Source: Corallococcus sp. (GTDB lineage Bacteria > Bacillota > Clostridia > Christensenellales > CAG-314). Taken from it: a stretch of DNA of 6,474 nt. Below are positions 1 to 6,440 of this stretch, one piece after another; the stretch's first letter is position 1; the number at the start of each line of letters is the position of its first letter. The stretch is taken from NCBI GenBank assembly GCA_023663205.1, contig JAMPHX010000075.1, positions 1-6,474 on the forward strand, read 5' to 3'. The translations under genes and the position numbers were made by a program. The notes below the pieces were generated by a model. It was not told where the DNA came from. It saw only the letters and a list, made by a program, of their open reading frames with translations, and ran no database searches.

Positions 1-3000
1 TGCGCCATCATTTGCTGCTGCATTTGCATTTGCTGTGCAAGCAATTGCTGTTCCATTGCATTGGGCTCGCCTTGCGCGTTGGGTTGCTGTGCATAGCCGA
101 CAGTTTGATTGTTTGAAACGCCGCTTCCGACGTTAGCACTGCCGCCGTTGTTATCGGAAACCGCATTTGTTTCGGGTTTGTTTGCCATATCCGATTTATT
201 TACTTCCGTTTCTTTTGTCTGTGCTTCCTCAACGGCTTTCTTTTCAGCCTCTTCTGCCGCAAGTTTTTCGGCTTCGGCTTTCTTCAATGCTTTTGCTTTG
301 GCGTATTTTCTGCCGAAAACTATTGCAAGCACGATTATTGCTATAAGCACTAACAAAATAATAAACCATACCCATATCGGCAATCCCAAAAATTCCTGCT
401 CAAAAAATCCTTTGGGCGCAATATATTTGTCGGGACTTGTTACTTCGCCCTTTTCGTCTGCGTCAACAAGCGAAAAACTGCTTGTATAATCTTGCTTGAC
501 CCCTACGGTAACCGTATATTCGGCATCGGCGACAAGTTGGTTTTCGGCAACTTCTTCGCCGTCTGCGTTGTAGAAATGATATTGCAATGCGCTATCCAAA
601 TGATTATATTCATTGCCGAGGGTTGCAACGGGCTTTCCGCCGTCGTCAATCGACCACTCTACGGGCAGTTGCGACGCGGCAATCGTAAACGCGTATTCCA
701 CATCGCTCTTATCGTCGGTATCCGCCCATTTGTACGGACCGTCAATGCGAACTATTACCTTGTACTCGCCTACTTCCGTTTGTTTGAAATATTGCAAAGT
801 AACTTCGGTTTCTACTTCGTCTTCGCTCTTGACAAACAGTTTTACTCTGCCTTGCTCTACCAACTGTTTAAGTCCGTCGGGAGCGTAATCCTTTTCCTTG
901 CCGATGTATGAACCGTTATTTGCACCGTCTTGATACTGCGGTTTTGTCAAAATGCCGGCAGGCTTTTGCGGGTCGTCGCCCAAAGTAAACTGTTTGCTTG
1001 TATCAACGCCGTCCGCAAACTTTATTACGATATTGTTTTCGTTATCCTGCGTTGCCGTCAAAGTTTGTGTAAGCGTTTCCAAATAATGAACAGACCAATC
1101 GTCCGTAATAACGTTGCCTTGCGCGTCGCAGTATCGGTTTGTATACAAACCGTCGGGAATTGTATCTGCAAACAGTGCTTCCCATGGTCCCGCGCCTTCG
1201 TTAACGTCGTCCCAATCAACAACCGTAATTTCCAACTTGCCGACGCTTAAACGCACTTTTTGCGCACTCTGTTTCAATATTCCGTTGTCATTCCAGCGTG
1301 TGTTTGCGCCGTCTATAAGCGAGAACGTCACGTCGTAATCGCCTGCGTCCTTGATATTTGCAATGTCTGCCGCAGCAAGCGTGAAAGGAGTTCCGTCCAC
1401 CCAATGCACAAGCGCGGTTACTTTGTAATAAACATCCAGTTCGCTTGCGTCCAAACCGACAAGCGTCAACAAATCGATGGTTTCGGCGTTGAAAGTCGTA
1501 CTGTTATCGACGGGTTTGGTAATTTTGTGCGGGTCAATGCGCCAATCGAGCGTTGTCGGAAGGTCGGTGGCACTCGGCATACCTATCAATTCAAAGTTGA
1601 CGTCTATAAAACTTTCGTCCAATACGTAATGCGCTTGATAAGTGGCGTTGTTACCCGTAACCGCGCTGCTGACGTTGCCCGTATACGTTATTGTACCCGC
1701 ATTGCCCAAACCGCTTGCGGCAAACATCTTGGCAAGCACTTTATCTTCGTCATCGCCTTGTTCGTCGCCCTTGGGAAAACCTACAAGTATTACTTTTTGT
1801 TCCTTGCCTTGCGGTTTGCCTTCGACAAAAACGGGGTTGCCGTTCTCGTCGGTTTTTACCTCAAAGGCAAGCGGTATGGACGGATTGTAAACATGTTCGT
1901 TGCCGTCGGCGTCCAAATATCCCCAACGCACGCCCGACATATCTATTTGATACTTTTGTATTTCGAGCGTCATACTTGTGACAGTCAAGTAATACTCGAC
2001 GTCTGCGGCGTCGGTTAGAACCACTTCTATTACATACTTACCGGCCGCCATAGGTAATTGACCGTCTCCGAGCGGCGCGCCCTTATTGCCTTGGGCGGCT
2101 TCGTCGAATGCGTAATACTTGATTGTAAAGTTATCTTGCGACAAATCGTTATCGGTACTGCCCAGCGTCACGCGGATATCTCTGCCTAATACTCCGTGCG
2201 CATTTCCGTCGTATGTCACTACGCTGTCGCTCATTGTGACGGAAATAGGCGTACGGCTATCCCCTGTTGTAAAACTGCGGGTAAAGTCGCCCGACGACGT
2301 ATTGTCTACCAACTCCAACACTTCCGACCACTTGTTTTTGGTGTCGTCGGAAAGACTGTCGGAAAGCACCGCTTTGACGTAATAATTGCGCTCGGTGCCG
2401 TTTTCAACGAGTATTTCGTCAATACTGTTGAGTTTTTGCGCGGCAATTGGGACGTCTTTGGTACCCAAGTAATAGTACTCGTAAACAATGCCTTTGCCGT
2501 CATACTTGTGGTTAAGGTGAGGAAGCATAAACACCTTGGTTTTATCCGCTTCGCCTTCAGGAGTTTCGTCCGTCTTCCACATTGCGTCGGTAATTTCTAT
2601 TTTGAGTTTTGTTATTTTCCATTCGAGAGTAGGCGCGCTTATCGTTTCAAAGTTATTTGTGTCGTATTTCAGTCCCAAACACTTTGCAGTGTAATTTCCG
2701 ACATACTTGCCTTGATTGTTTTCGTATACGCCCGCGCCTGTATTTACCGTAACGCCGGCAGGAAGGTTTGTTAAGGTAAGCGTATAGTTTGTGCCTTTCC
2801 AAGGCAGACCATCGGCAGGATAATCCTGCACGGTACCGTTTGCGTCTACATATTGCCATTTTACTCCGCTCATATCGACGGATAGTTTGTTTATCATCCA
2901 CTTGAGCGTGTAATCCATTGTGGCAGACGTCGTGCCGTTGGGCAATTTGAATTCGTATCCGTCATCGGCTTTGAGCGCTACTACTGCCGTATAATTGCCT

Positions 3001-5777
3001 ACGGCGCTTGCTTCGTTATCCTTGTAACCGTCGGCGTACTTGGTTTTGTCTATTGTCATATGGTAGACGGCAAGCGTTGCTTCGTCCAACGTCAATTTGT
3101 ACGAATAGGATTTGAGCACGCCGTTGTCGTCGTAAACCGAATATTGCAAATTCGAGGGCAACTCTGCCGCCGCGCCCTGCGCAACTCCGTCCTTGTACTT
3201 TACATATTTCCATACGAACGCATCGGGGTCGGAGCCTGCATTTGCCGCAACCACCACCAATTTGAGATTGGCAATTGCCGTAAGCGCATTTGCAAGCGTG
3301 TAGTTGTCGTCATCTGCACCGTTGCCGACAATTTCAAAAGTAATGGGATACGCGCCCACGGAATACTTTGAATCGGCAAACAAACTTTTGCCGAGCGTTA
3401 CCGTATAGGAGCCGTCGTCGGCAACGGTATCGTAAGTTGCTACGCTTTCGATAGTCGTAAACGACAAATCGGCTTCCTTGGTTACCAACAACTTGACATT
3501 GATGCTATCCTGCAAACCCTGAGAAACGTCTTTGACCGCTCCGCTTATCTTAAATACAATCGAGTAATCGTCGGTAGACGACCAACTTACCGCTCCATTC
3601 GGCGCGGACGATGCGTATGAAAGGCTCAAATCCTTTTGTTTAACCTTTATCAATACTGTTTTGTCATCCTGACCGCCCGATTTCCATTCGTAATTATCTT
3701 TATCGGCAATGGAAAACTTGACGGTATATTCTCCCGCATTGCGAATTTCTAATCTCAATGTGCCGTCGGCGTTTGCGGTGTTTGCCAATGTCACGGCAGA
3801 GGTTTTGCCGTTTATTTTGCGCTCTACCGACGATAGCGTCAACGGATTGACGGGATACTTGCAATCGGTTGTTTCCAAAACAGCCGTACTCGGGTAGTTT
3901 TGCAAAACAAATGTCTGCGTAGTTCCGTCGTATGTTTTTTCGCCGTCGCTCGTGTTGGAAAACTTGGGAAGTTCCAATTGCTTTTTCTTGATTTTGAAAC
4001 TTGCGGTTTTGTCGGTTTGAGTGTCGTCAGACCATACATAGTTTACTTTGTCGGCAATAGCAAATGTTACCGTATATTCGCCCGAATCGGTAAGTTTGAT
4101 TGTCAATGTGCCATCGGCATTAGCGGTATTTGACGGCAACGGATTGAGGTTTGTCGGACTGCCGTTTACCGATTGGGAAACAGATAAAATACTGAGCGGA
4201 TTGACGGGATACTTGCACGTACCCGTTTCCGGCACTTGCGTGCTTGGATAATTTTGCAATTTGAACGTCTGTTCAAGCCCGTTGTAAAAAATTTCCGACT
4301 CGCTTGACGTTGCAAATGACGGTACAAACAGTTTCTTTTTGTCAACCGTAAACTCTATTTCCGTTTGGTCTGTGCCTGTATCGCGCCAAGTATAAGATTC
4401 GGAATAGGCTCCTATGGTTTTGGTTTTGGTTTTCAGCGTGACTTTGTATGTGCCGGCAGTTGTGAAGTTTACCGTAGTATCGGTATGAGTAGGCGTAACC
4501 GCACCTGCGGGAGCGTCTTTAAGCGTAATATCCGAAACCTTCATAGTATCGGTATCGAAGCCCGACAATGTTGAAAAGTTTATTTGCTGACTGAGTCCGT
4601 TGTAGGTATGACTGCCTGTAAGTTCAGGCTTGGTGACAGCATTGGAATCGCGGTCGGCAAGCGTCAAATTAAGGTGCAATGCGGGACGTACGTTGTAAGT
4701 ATTTGTACCTTCCCTAACATACTGTATGCCGTTATTTCCAATAAGACGAATATTGACTCCGTCGGAATTACTTGCGATATTCCCCGTACGCAGCAGATAA
4801 TTGTTCGATGCTTTGGTTTGATTGGCGGAAAGCGCCCAACAGCCTACACTATATGACGAGGTTGACGATTCGTAACCCAATCTGCCTGTTTCCGCCCAAG
4901 AAGGACACCACAAATAGTCGTTTTGCCAAAATCCGTATCTTGCGTTGCTGAAATAATACGTGCGCAACGTAGCCTTAGAATTGTTTGCATTGGTATAACC
5001 GTTCCAATAGTCGTTACACAATTGGTCTGCAATAAACGCACCTATCTTTTGATAATCGGCATTGGCAGGCTTTGTTATATACTCGGTAAGACTATCCGCA
5101 ACATCGGTTTTGGGCATGGTAAACTTTGCAAATACACTGCTTGCACTTTGATTATACGGAGTTAGAGTGCTTTGACCCGATGCATACCCTCCGCCGTTAT
5201 TGAGCGTAACGGCGCGCACATAACTTGTGCCGTACATATTTGCAGGATAAGTTACTTGTGCATTGCTTGTCGAATGTCCCGAAAATTTGGACGGAGTTAT
5301 TATATCTTCGGCAAATAAAGTCAAGTTAACGCTGTTTCCGTCCGCACCTTTGAAAAGGTAAACAGGAGTCCAAGTCAAACCGCCGAAATCCAACAAAATA
5401 TCGTTACCGCCGTTTAGCGAACGGAAATAGGCAGAATTACGATTGCCCCCATCCGCCATATTCTTTACCGTTTGGTAAGTTGCGTCGGCGTCGCCCGTCA
5501 ACTGTTCGTACAAATCTTTGAGTTTATCTCCGTTAAAAACTTTGATACCGCTATTTGTTGCGTAATGGCTGTTTGTAATGGAACCTATATTGACGGTTGC
5601 CGCTGTAGACATAGCATCGGATGTTTGCGTGTCGAAAGCATACGCCGCAAAAAACGCGCTGCCGATTAGCATTACGCACAAAAGCACTGCAAAAATCAGT
5701 CTTGCTGCCGACTTGCGATTGCTATGCGATTTGGCAGTGCCGCCCCCCCCAATAAAATTTAACTGTATTTTTCTCAT
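1..5777 (-). CDS. Giant exported membrane-anchored surface protein with Ig-like repeats (C-terminus cut by window edge)
   Basis: The frame is open for 1925 codons from the ATG at 5777 to the left edge, so the protein exceeds 200 kDa. An in-frame TAG at 5790-5792 and a Shine-Dalgarno site 5 nt upstream fix the start. Residues 1-47 form a signal peptide: basic n-region (RK at 21-22, R26), hydrophobic core 27-45 and a probable AYA/FD cleavage after A47. Residues about 65-375 look like a DUF6273/FGE-type module: W136, YGTSYVR at 182-188, LWCPSW at 289-294, YLLRTGN at 327-333 and VRPALHL at 363-369. Ig-like, MBG-like units follow, opening with YNG or YDG (392, 498, 616, 1189). A further motif, DMSGVxWxYxDAxG, occurs at 968 and 1279. 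Near the end are a transmembrane helix (about 1799-1821), a basic stop-transfer (RKY), a Lys/Ala/Glu-rich stretch to about 1858 and a Gln/Met-rich end (1909-1924). The likely role is adhesion or envelope contact; ligand and enzymatic activity are unknown. No neighbouring gene is visible. The coding assignment is near certain; the domain names are by motif resemblance. Confidence 0.96.
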   Translation of the reverse strand, partial: MRKIQLNFIGGGGTAKSHSNRKSAARLIFAVLLCVMLIGSAFFAAYAFDTQTSDAMSTAATVNIGSITNSHYATNSGIKVFNGDKLKDLYEQLTGDADATYQTVKNMADGGNRNSAYFRSLNGGNDILLDFGGLTWTPVYLFKGADGNSVNLTLFAEDIITPSKFSGHSTSNAQVTYPANMYGTSYVRAVTLNNGGGYASGQSTLTPYNQSASSVFAKFTMPKTDVADSLTEYITKPANADYQKIGAFIADQLCNDYWNGYTNANNSKATLRTYYFSNARYGFWQNDYLWCPSWAETGRLGYESSTSSYSVGCWALSANQTKASNNYLLRTGNIASNSDGVNIRLIGNNGIQYVREGTNTYNVRPALHLNLTLADRDSNAVTKPELTGSHTYNGLSQQINFSTLSGFDTDTMKVSDITLKDAPAGAVTPTHTDTTVNFTTAGTYKVTLKTKTKTIGAYSESYTWRDTGTDQTEIEFTVDKKKLFVPSFATSSESEIFYNGLEQTFKLQNYPSTQVPETGTCKYPVNPLSILSVSQSVNGSPTNLNPLPSNTANADGTLTIKLTDSGEYTVTFAIADKVNYVWSDDTQTDKTASFKIKKKQLELPKFSNTSDGEKTYDGTTQTFVLQNYPSTAVLETTDCKYPVNPLTLSSVERKINGKTSAVTLANTANADGTLRLEIRNAGEYTVKFSIADKDNYEWKSGGQDDKTVLIKVKQKDLSLSYASSAPNGAVSWSSTDDYSIVFKISGAVKDVSQGLQDSINVKLLVTKEADLSFTTIESVATYDTVADDGSYTVTLGKSLFADSKYSVGAYPITFEIVGNGADDDNYTLANALTAIANLKLVVVAANAGSDPDAFVWKYVKYKDGVAQGAAAELPSNLQYSVYDDNGVLKSYSYKLTLDEATLAVYHMTIDKTKYADGYKDNEASAVGNYTAVVALKADDGYEFKLPNGTTSATMDYTLKWMINKLSVDMSGVKWQYVDANGTVQDYPADGLPWKGTNYTLTLTNLPAGVTVNTGAGVYENNQGKYVGNYTAKCLGLKYDTNNFETISAPTLEWKITKLKIEITDAMWKTDETPEGEADKTKVFMLPHLNHKYDGKGIVYEYYYLGTKDVPIAAQKLNSIDEILVENGTERNYYVKAVLSDSLSDDTKNKWSEVLELVDNTSSGDFTRSFTTGDSRTPISVTMSDSVVTYDGNAHGVLGRDIRVTLGSTDNDLSQDNFTIKYYAFDEAAQGNKGAPLGDGQLPMAAGKYVIEVVLTDAADVEYYLTVTSMTLEIQKYQIDMSGVRWGYLDADGNEHVYNPSIPLAFEVKTDENGNPVFVEGKPQGKEQKVILVGFPKGDEQGDDEDKVLAKMFAASGLGNAGTITYTGNVSSAVTGNNATYQAHYVLDESFIDVNFELIGMPSATDLPTTLDWRIDPHKITKPVDNSTTFNAETIDLLTLVGLDASELDVYYKVTALVHWVDGTPFTLAAADIANIKDAGDYDVTFSLIDGANTRWNDNGILKQSAQKVRLSVGKLEITVVDWDDVNEGAGPWEALFADTIPDGLYTNRYCDAQGNVITDDWSVHYLETLTQTLTATQDNENNIVIKFADGVDTSKQFTLGDDPQKPAGILTKPQYQDGANNGSYIGKEKDYAPDGLKQLVEQGRVKLFVKSEDEVETEVTLQYFKQTEVGEYKVIVRIDGPYKWADTDDKSDVEYAFTIAASQLPVEWSIDDGGKPVATLGNEYNHLDSALQYHFYNADGEEVAENQLVADAEYTVTVGVKQDYTSSFSLVDADEKGEVTSPDKYIAPKGFFEQEFLGLPIWVWFIILLVLIAIIVLAIVFGRKYAKAKALKKAEAEKLAAEEAEKKAVEEAQTKETEVNKSDMANKPETNAVSDNNGGSANVGSGVSNNQTVGYAQQPNAQGEPNAMEQQLLAQQMQMQQQMMA
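3615..3932 (-). repeat. Ig-like (MBG-like) tandem unit 3
   Basis: Residues 616 to about 721 open with YDGTTQTF, followed by QNYPST, CKYPVNPL (Cys639), NTANADGT, GEYTVKF and the VKQKDL end. It is the closest relative of unit 2, differing by substitutions and a two-residue shortening before NTANADGT. Past VKQKDL the sequence loses similarity, so the end is approximate. Confidence 0.82.
3933..4286 (-). repeat. Ig-like (MBG-like) tandem unit 2 (118 residues)
   Basis: Residues 498-615 open with YNGLEQTF and contain QNYPST, CKYPVNPL (Cys521), NTANADGT, GEYTVTF and a lysine-rich FKIKKKQL end. The same elements appear in the same order in the next unit, exactly 118 residues on at the Tyr and Cys positions. 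The pair also shares a 21-base identical DNA block (4197-4217 and 3843-3863), which points to duplication of an ancestral domain. Confidence 0.85.
4287..4604 (-). repeat. Ig-like (MBG-like) unit 1 of the surface protein
   Basis: Residues 392-497 open with YNGLSQ, carry a late AGTYKVTL strand and end with a FTVDKKKL linker. This start-and-strand pattern fits MBG-type bacterial Ig-like domains. It is clearly diverged from units 2 and 3: it lacks their CKYPVNPL segment and their NTANADGT segment. The boundaries are set by the YNG/YDG motifs and are approximate. Confidence 0.65.
5743..5750 (-). repeat. Homopolymeric G8 tract in codons 10-12, candidate slippage site
   Basis: Eight consecutive C on the plus strand read as eight G in the coding strand. 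With the following GC-rich bases they encode Gly10-Gly13, in the n-region before the signal-peptide core. I re-read the frame with other tract lengths. Seven G gives a TGA at codon 27, and nine G gives a TAG at codon 19. Either single-base change therefore aborts the protein before export. Tracts like this drive on/off switching in many surface-protein genes; switching here is inferred, not shown. Confidence 0.75.
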
Positions 5778-5782
5778 ATGAC

Positions 5783-5791
5783 TCACCCTCT
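5783..5791 (-). promoter_or_regulatory. Shine-Dalgarno site of the giant surface-protein gene
   Basis: On the minus strand the sequence reads AGAGGGTGA, followed by a 5-nt spacer (GTCAT) and then ATG at 5777. This is a strong match to the anti-SD complement. It decides the start: the only other in-frame candidate, a GTG at 5786, lies inside the site, and a TAG lies just upstream. Confidence 0.9.
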
Positions 5792-5861
5792 AACTTGCCG
5801 TATAGGCTTATGTAGGTACGTTTATGCTGAATGCGTGTAAAACCAAAGTTATCATTTGCGG

Positions 5862-5905
5862 CGGCATAGATGTTGCTATTTAGCAACCATGCATTTGTTT
5901 TGCCG
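5862..5905 (-). promoter_or_regulatory. Inverted repeat / possible leader-RNA hairpin
   Basis: A 7-bp perfect inverted repeat (5872-5878 with 5881-5887, GTTGCTA/TAGCAAC) sits inside a second complementary pair, CGGCA/TGCCG (5862-5866 with 5901-5905). GCAT at 5864-5867 can alternatively pair with ATGC at 5889-5892. In minus-strand RNA this makes a compound hairpin about 85 nt before the start codon. It could be an RNA element or a DNA operator. It matches no riboswitch consensus I recognise. Confidence 0.4.
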
Positions 5906-5964
5906 TTTGTCAATGATAACCCCAATATTTACTTATGTGTATAATAATACAATTATACAGATAA

Positions 5965-5993
5965 ATGATACAAATAAATATAGATTTAGTCAA
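5965..5993 (-). promoter_or_regulatory. Probable sigma-70-type promoter for the surface-protein gene
   Basis: On the minus strand TTGACT (5993-5988) is followed by a 17-nt spacer and TATCAT (5970-5965). This matches 5 of 6 bases at both hexamers with ideal spacing. Transcription would begin near 5958 and give a leader of about 180 nt. A perfect TATAAT lies just downstream (5957-5952) but lacks a well-spaced -35 box, so it could be an alternative -10. The AT-rich background lowers confidence. Confidence 0.55.
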
Positions 5994-5997
5994 GCGA

Positions 5998-6102
5998 TTT
6001 ACTTTAAATATGCCGTTTTAGAAGTTTTTTCGGCATATTACGCGAAAACTACATATTACCTCGTCAACGCACTGCATTACAAAATAATAAATTTAAAGTA
6101 AA
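5998..6102. repeat. 12-bp perfect inverted repeat flanking an AT-rich 81-bp segment
   Basis: TTTACTTTAAAT at 5998-6009 is the exact reverse complement of 6091-6102. Inside, 6007-6015 and 6031-6039 form a second 9-bp inverted repeat (AATATGCCG/CGGCATATT) with a 15-nt loop. The arms share three bases, so the two foldings compete. It may be a small palindromic element or a regulatory region just upstream of the promoter, but AT-richness makes chance occurrence possible. No target-site duplication was seen. Confidence 0.4.
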
Positions 6103-6130
6103 ACTATTGCTTAGTCTGCCGTAGATATGT

Positions 6131-6153
6131 ATACCGATTGTTAGCGGTATCGG
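6131..6153. repeat. Short inverted repeat in the intergenic region
   Basis: ATACCG (6131-6136) pairs with CGGTAT (6145-6150) around an 8-nt loop. CCGAT (6134-6138) can alternatively pair with ATCGG (6149-6153). No T-run follows on either strand, so it is not a terminator. It could be a protein-binding dyad; function unknown. Confidence 0.3.
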
Positions 6154-6294
6154 CATTGCACGGGAATAAAGTATCTAATAACAAAATATTGCTCTGTTGC
6201 AAATAACTAAATAAATCAATACAAAGGCTAAAACGGTAATTTGCGCACCAACTCTATCATTGCACCCTATCGTAATTACAAAGCAACATTTACG

Positions 6295-6321
6295 AAAATA
6301 GCAGTTTTTACTTTTTGTCAA
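6295..6321 (-). promoter_or_regulatory. Weak candidate distal promoter after the terminator
   Basis: On the minus strand a perfect TTGACA (6321-6316) is followed after 15 nt by TGC-TATTTT (6303-6295), an extended -10-like sequence. The spacer is short for a standard promoter. It would start transcription about 510 nt before the giant gene, just past the terminator, and would need a long leader or an unseen small RNA. Confidence 0.3.
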
Positions 6322-6323
6322 GC

Positions 6324-6361
6324 AAAAAGGCGGAAAGCAATTGTTTGCTTTCCGCCTTTTT
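6324..6361. terminator. Strong bidirectional Rho-independent terminator
   Basis: A 12-bp perfect GC-containing stem (6329-6340 with 6345-6356, GGCGGAAAGCAA against its complement) closes a TTGT loop. It is flanked by five A on the left and five T on the right, which extend the pairing to 17 bp. It can therefore stop transcription in both directions. No plus-strand gene ends just before it, so its likely client is a minus-strand gene right of the window; it would insulate the giant gene from that transcription. Confidence 0.85.
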
Positions 6362-6440
6362 AGGTTTACCTGTGATGTATGCCTATACCGTTGTTGCCGC
6401 TATTGCATATGAGTTATTCTTTTGCAATTTAGTTTTTACC

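Noticed and set aside
109..489. Plus-strand frame rich in Ser/Ala/Phe resembling a membrane protein
   Set aside because: It is the antisense shadow of the transmembrane helix and Lys/Glu/Ala tail of the giant protein, which naturally reads as Phe/Ser/Ala-rich.
1260..2018. 252-codon plus-strand open frame as a real gene
   Set aside because: It is antisense in register to a clearly coding minus frame; its translation is rich in Cys, Arg and Val with no domain, and there is no ribosome site. It is explained by rarity of TTA/CTA/TCA codons.
5850..5913. c-di-GMP-I (GEMM) riboswitch, suggested by GGCAAAAC and CCGCAAAT in the leader
   Set aside because: The conserved GGACGCAAAG core and the second stem are not present; only short A-rich words match.
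5908..5913. TTGACA as a -35 box closer to the start codon
   Set aside because: No acceptable -10 hexamer lies 16-18 nt downstream on the minus strand.
5722..5925. Minus-strand open frame overlapping the start of the giant gene in another frame
   Set aside because: It starts at TTG without a Shine-Dalgarno sequence and stops just after the G tract. Loss of one G would fuse it in frame to the main gene, but without an initiation signal I do not treat it as a gene.
5856..6101. Plus-strand open frame in the intergenic region
   Set aside because: TTG start, no ribosome site, AT-driven composition and no recognisable domain; it also spans the predicted promoter and inverted repeats of the minus-strand gene.
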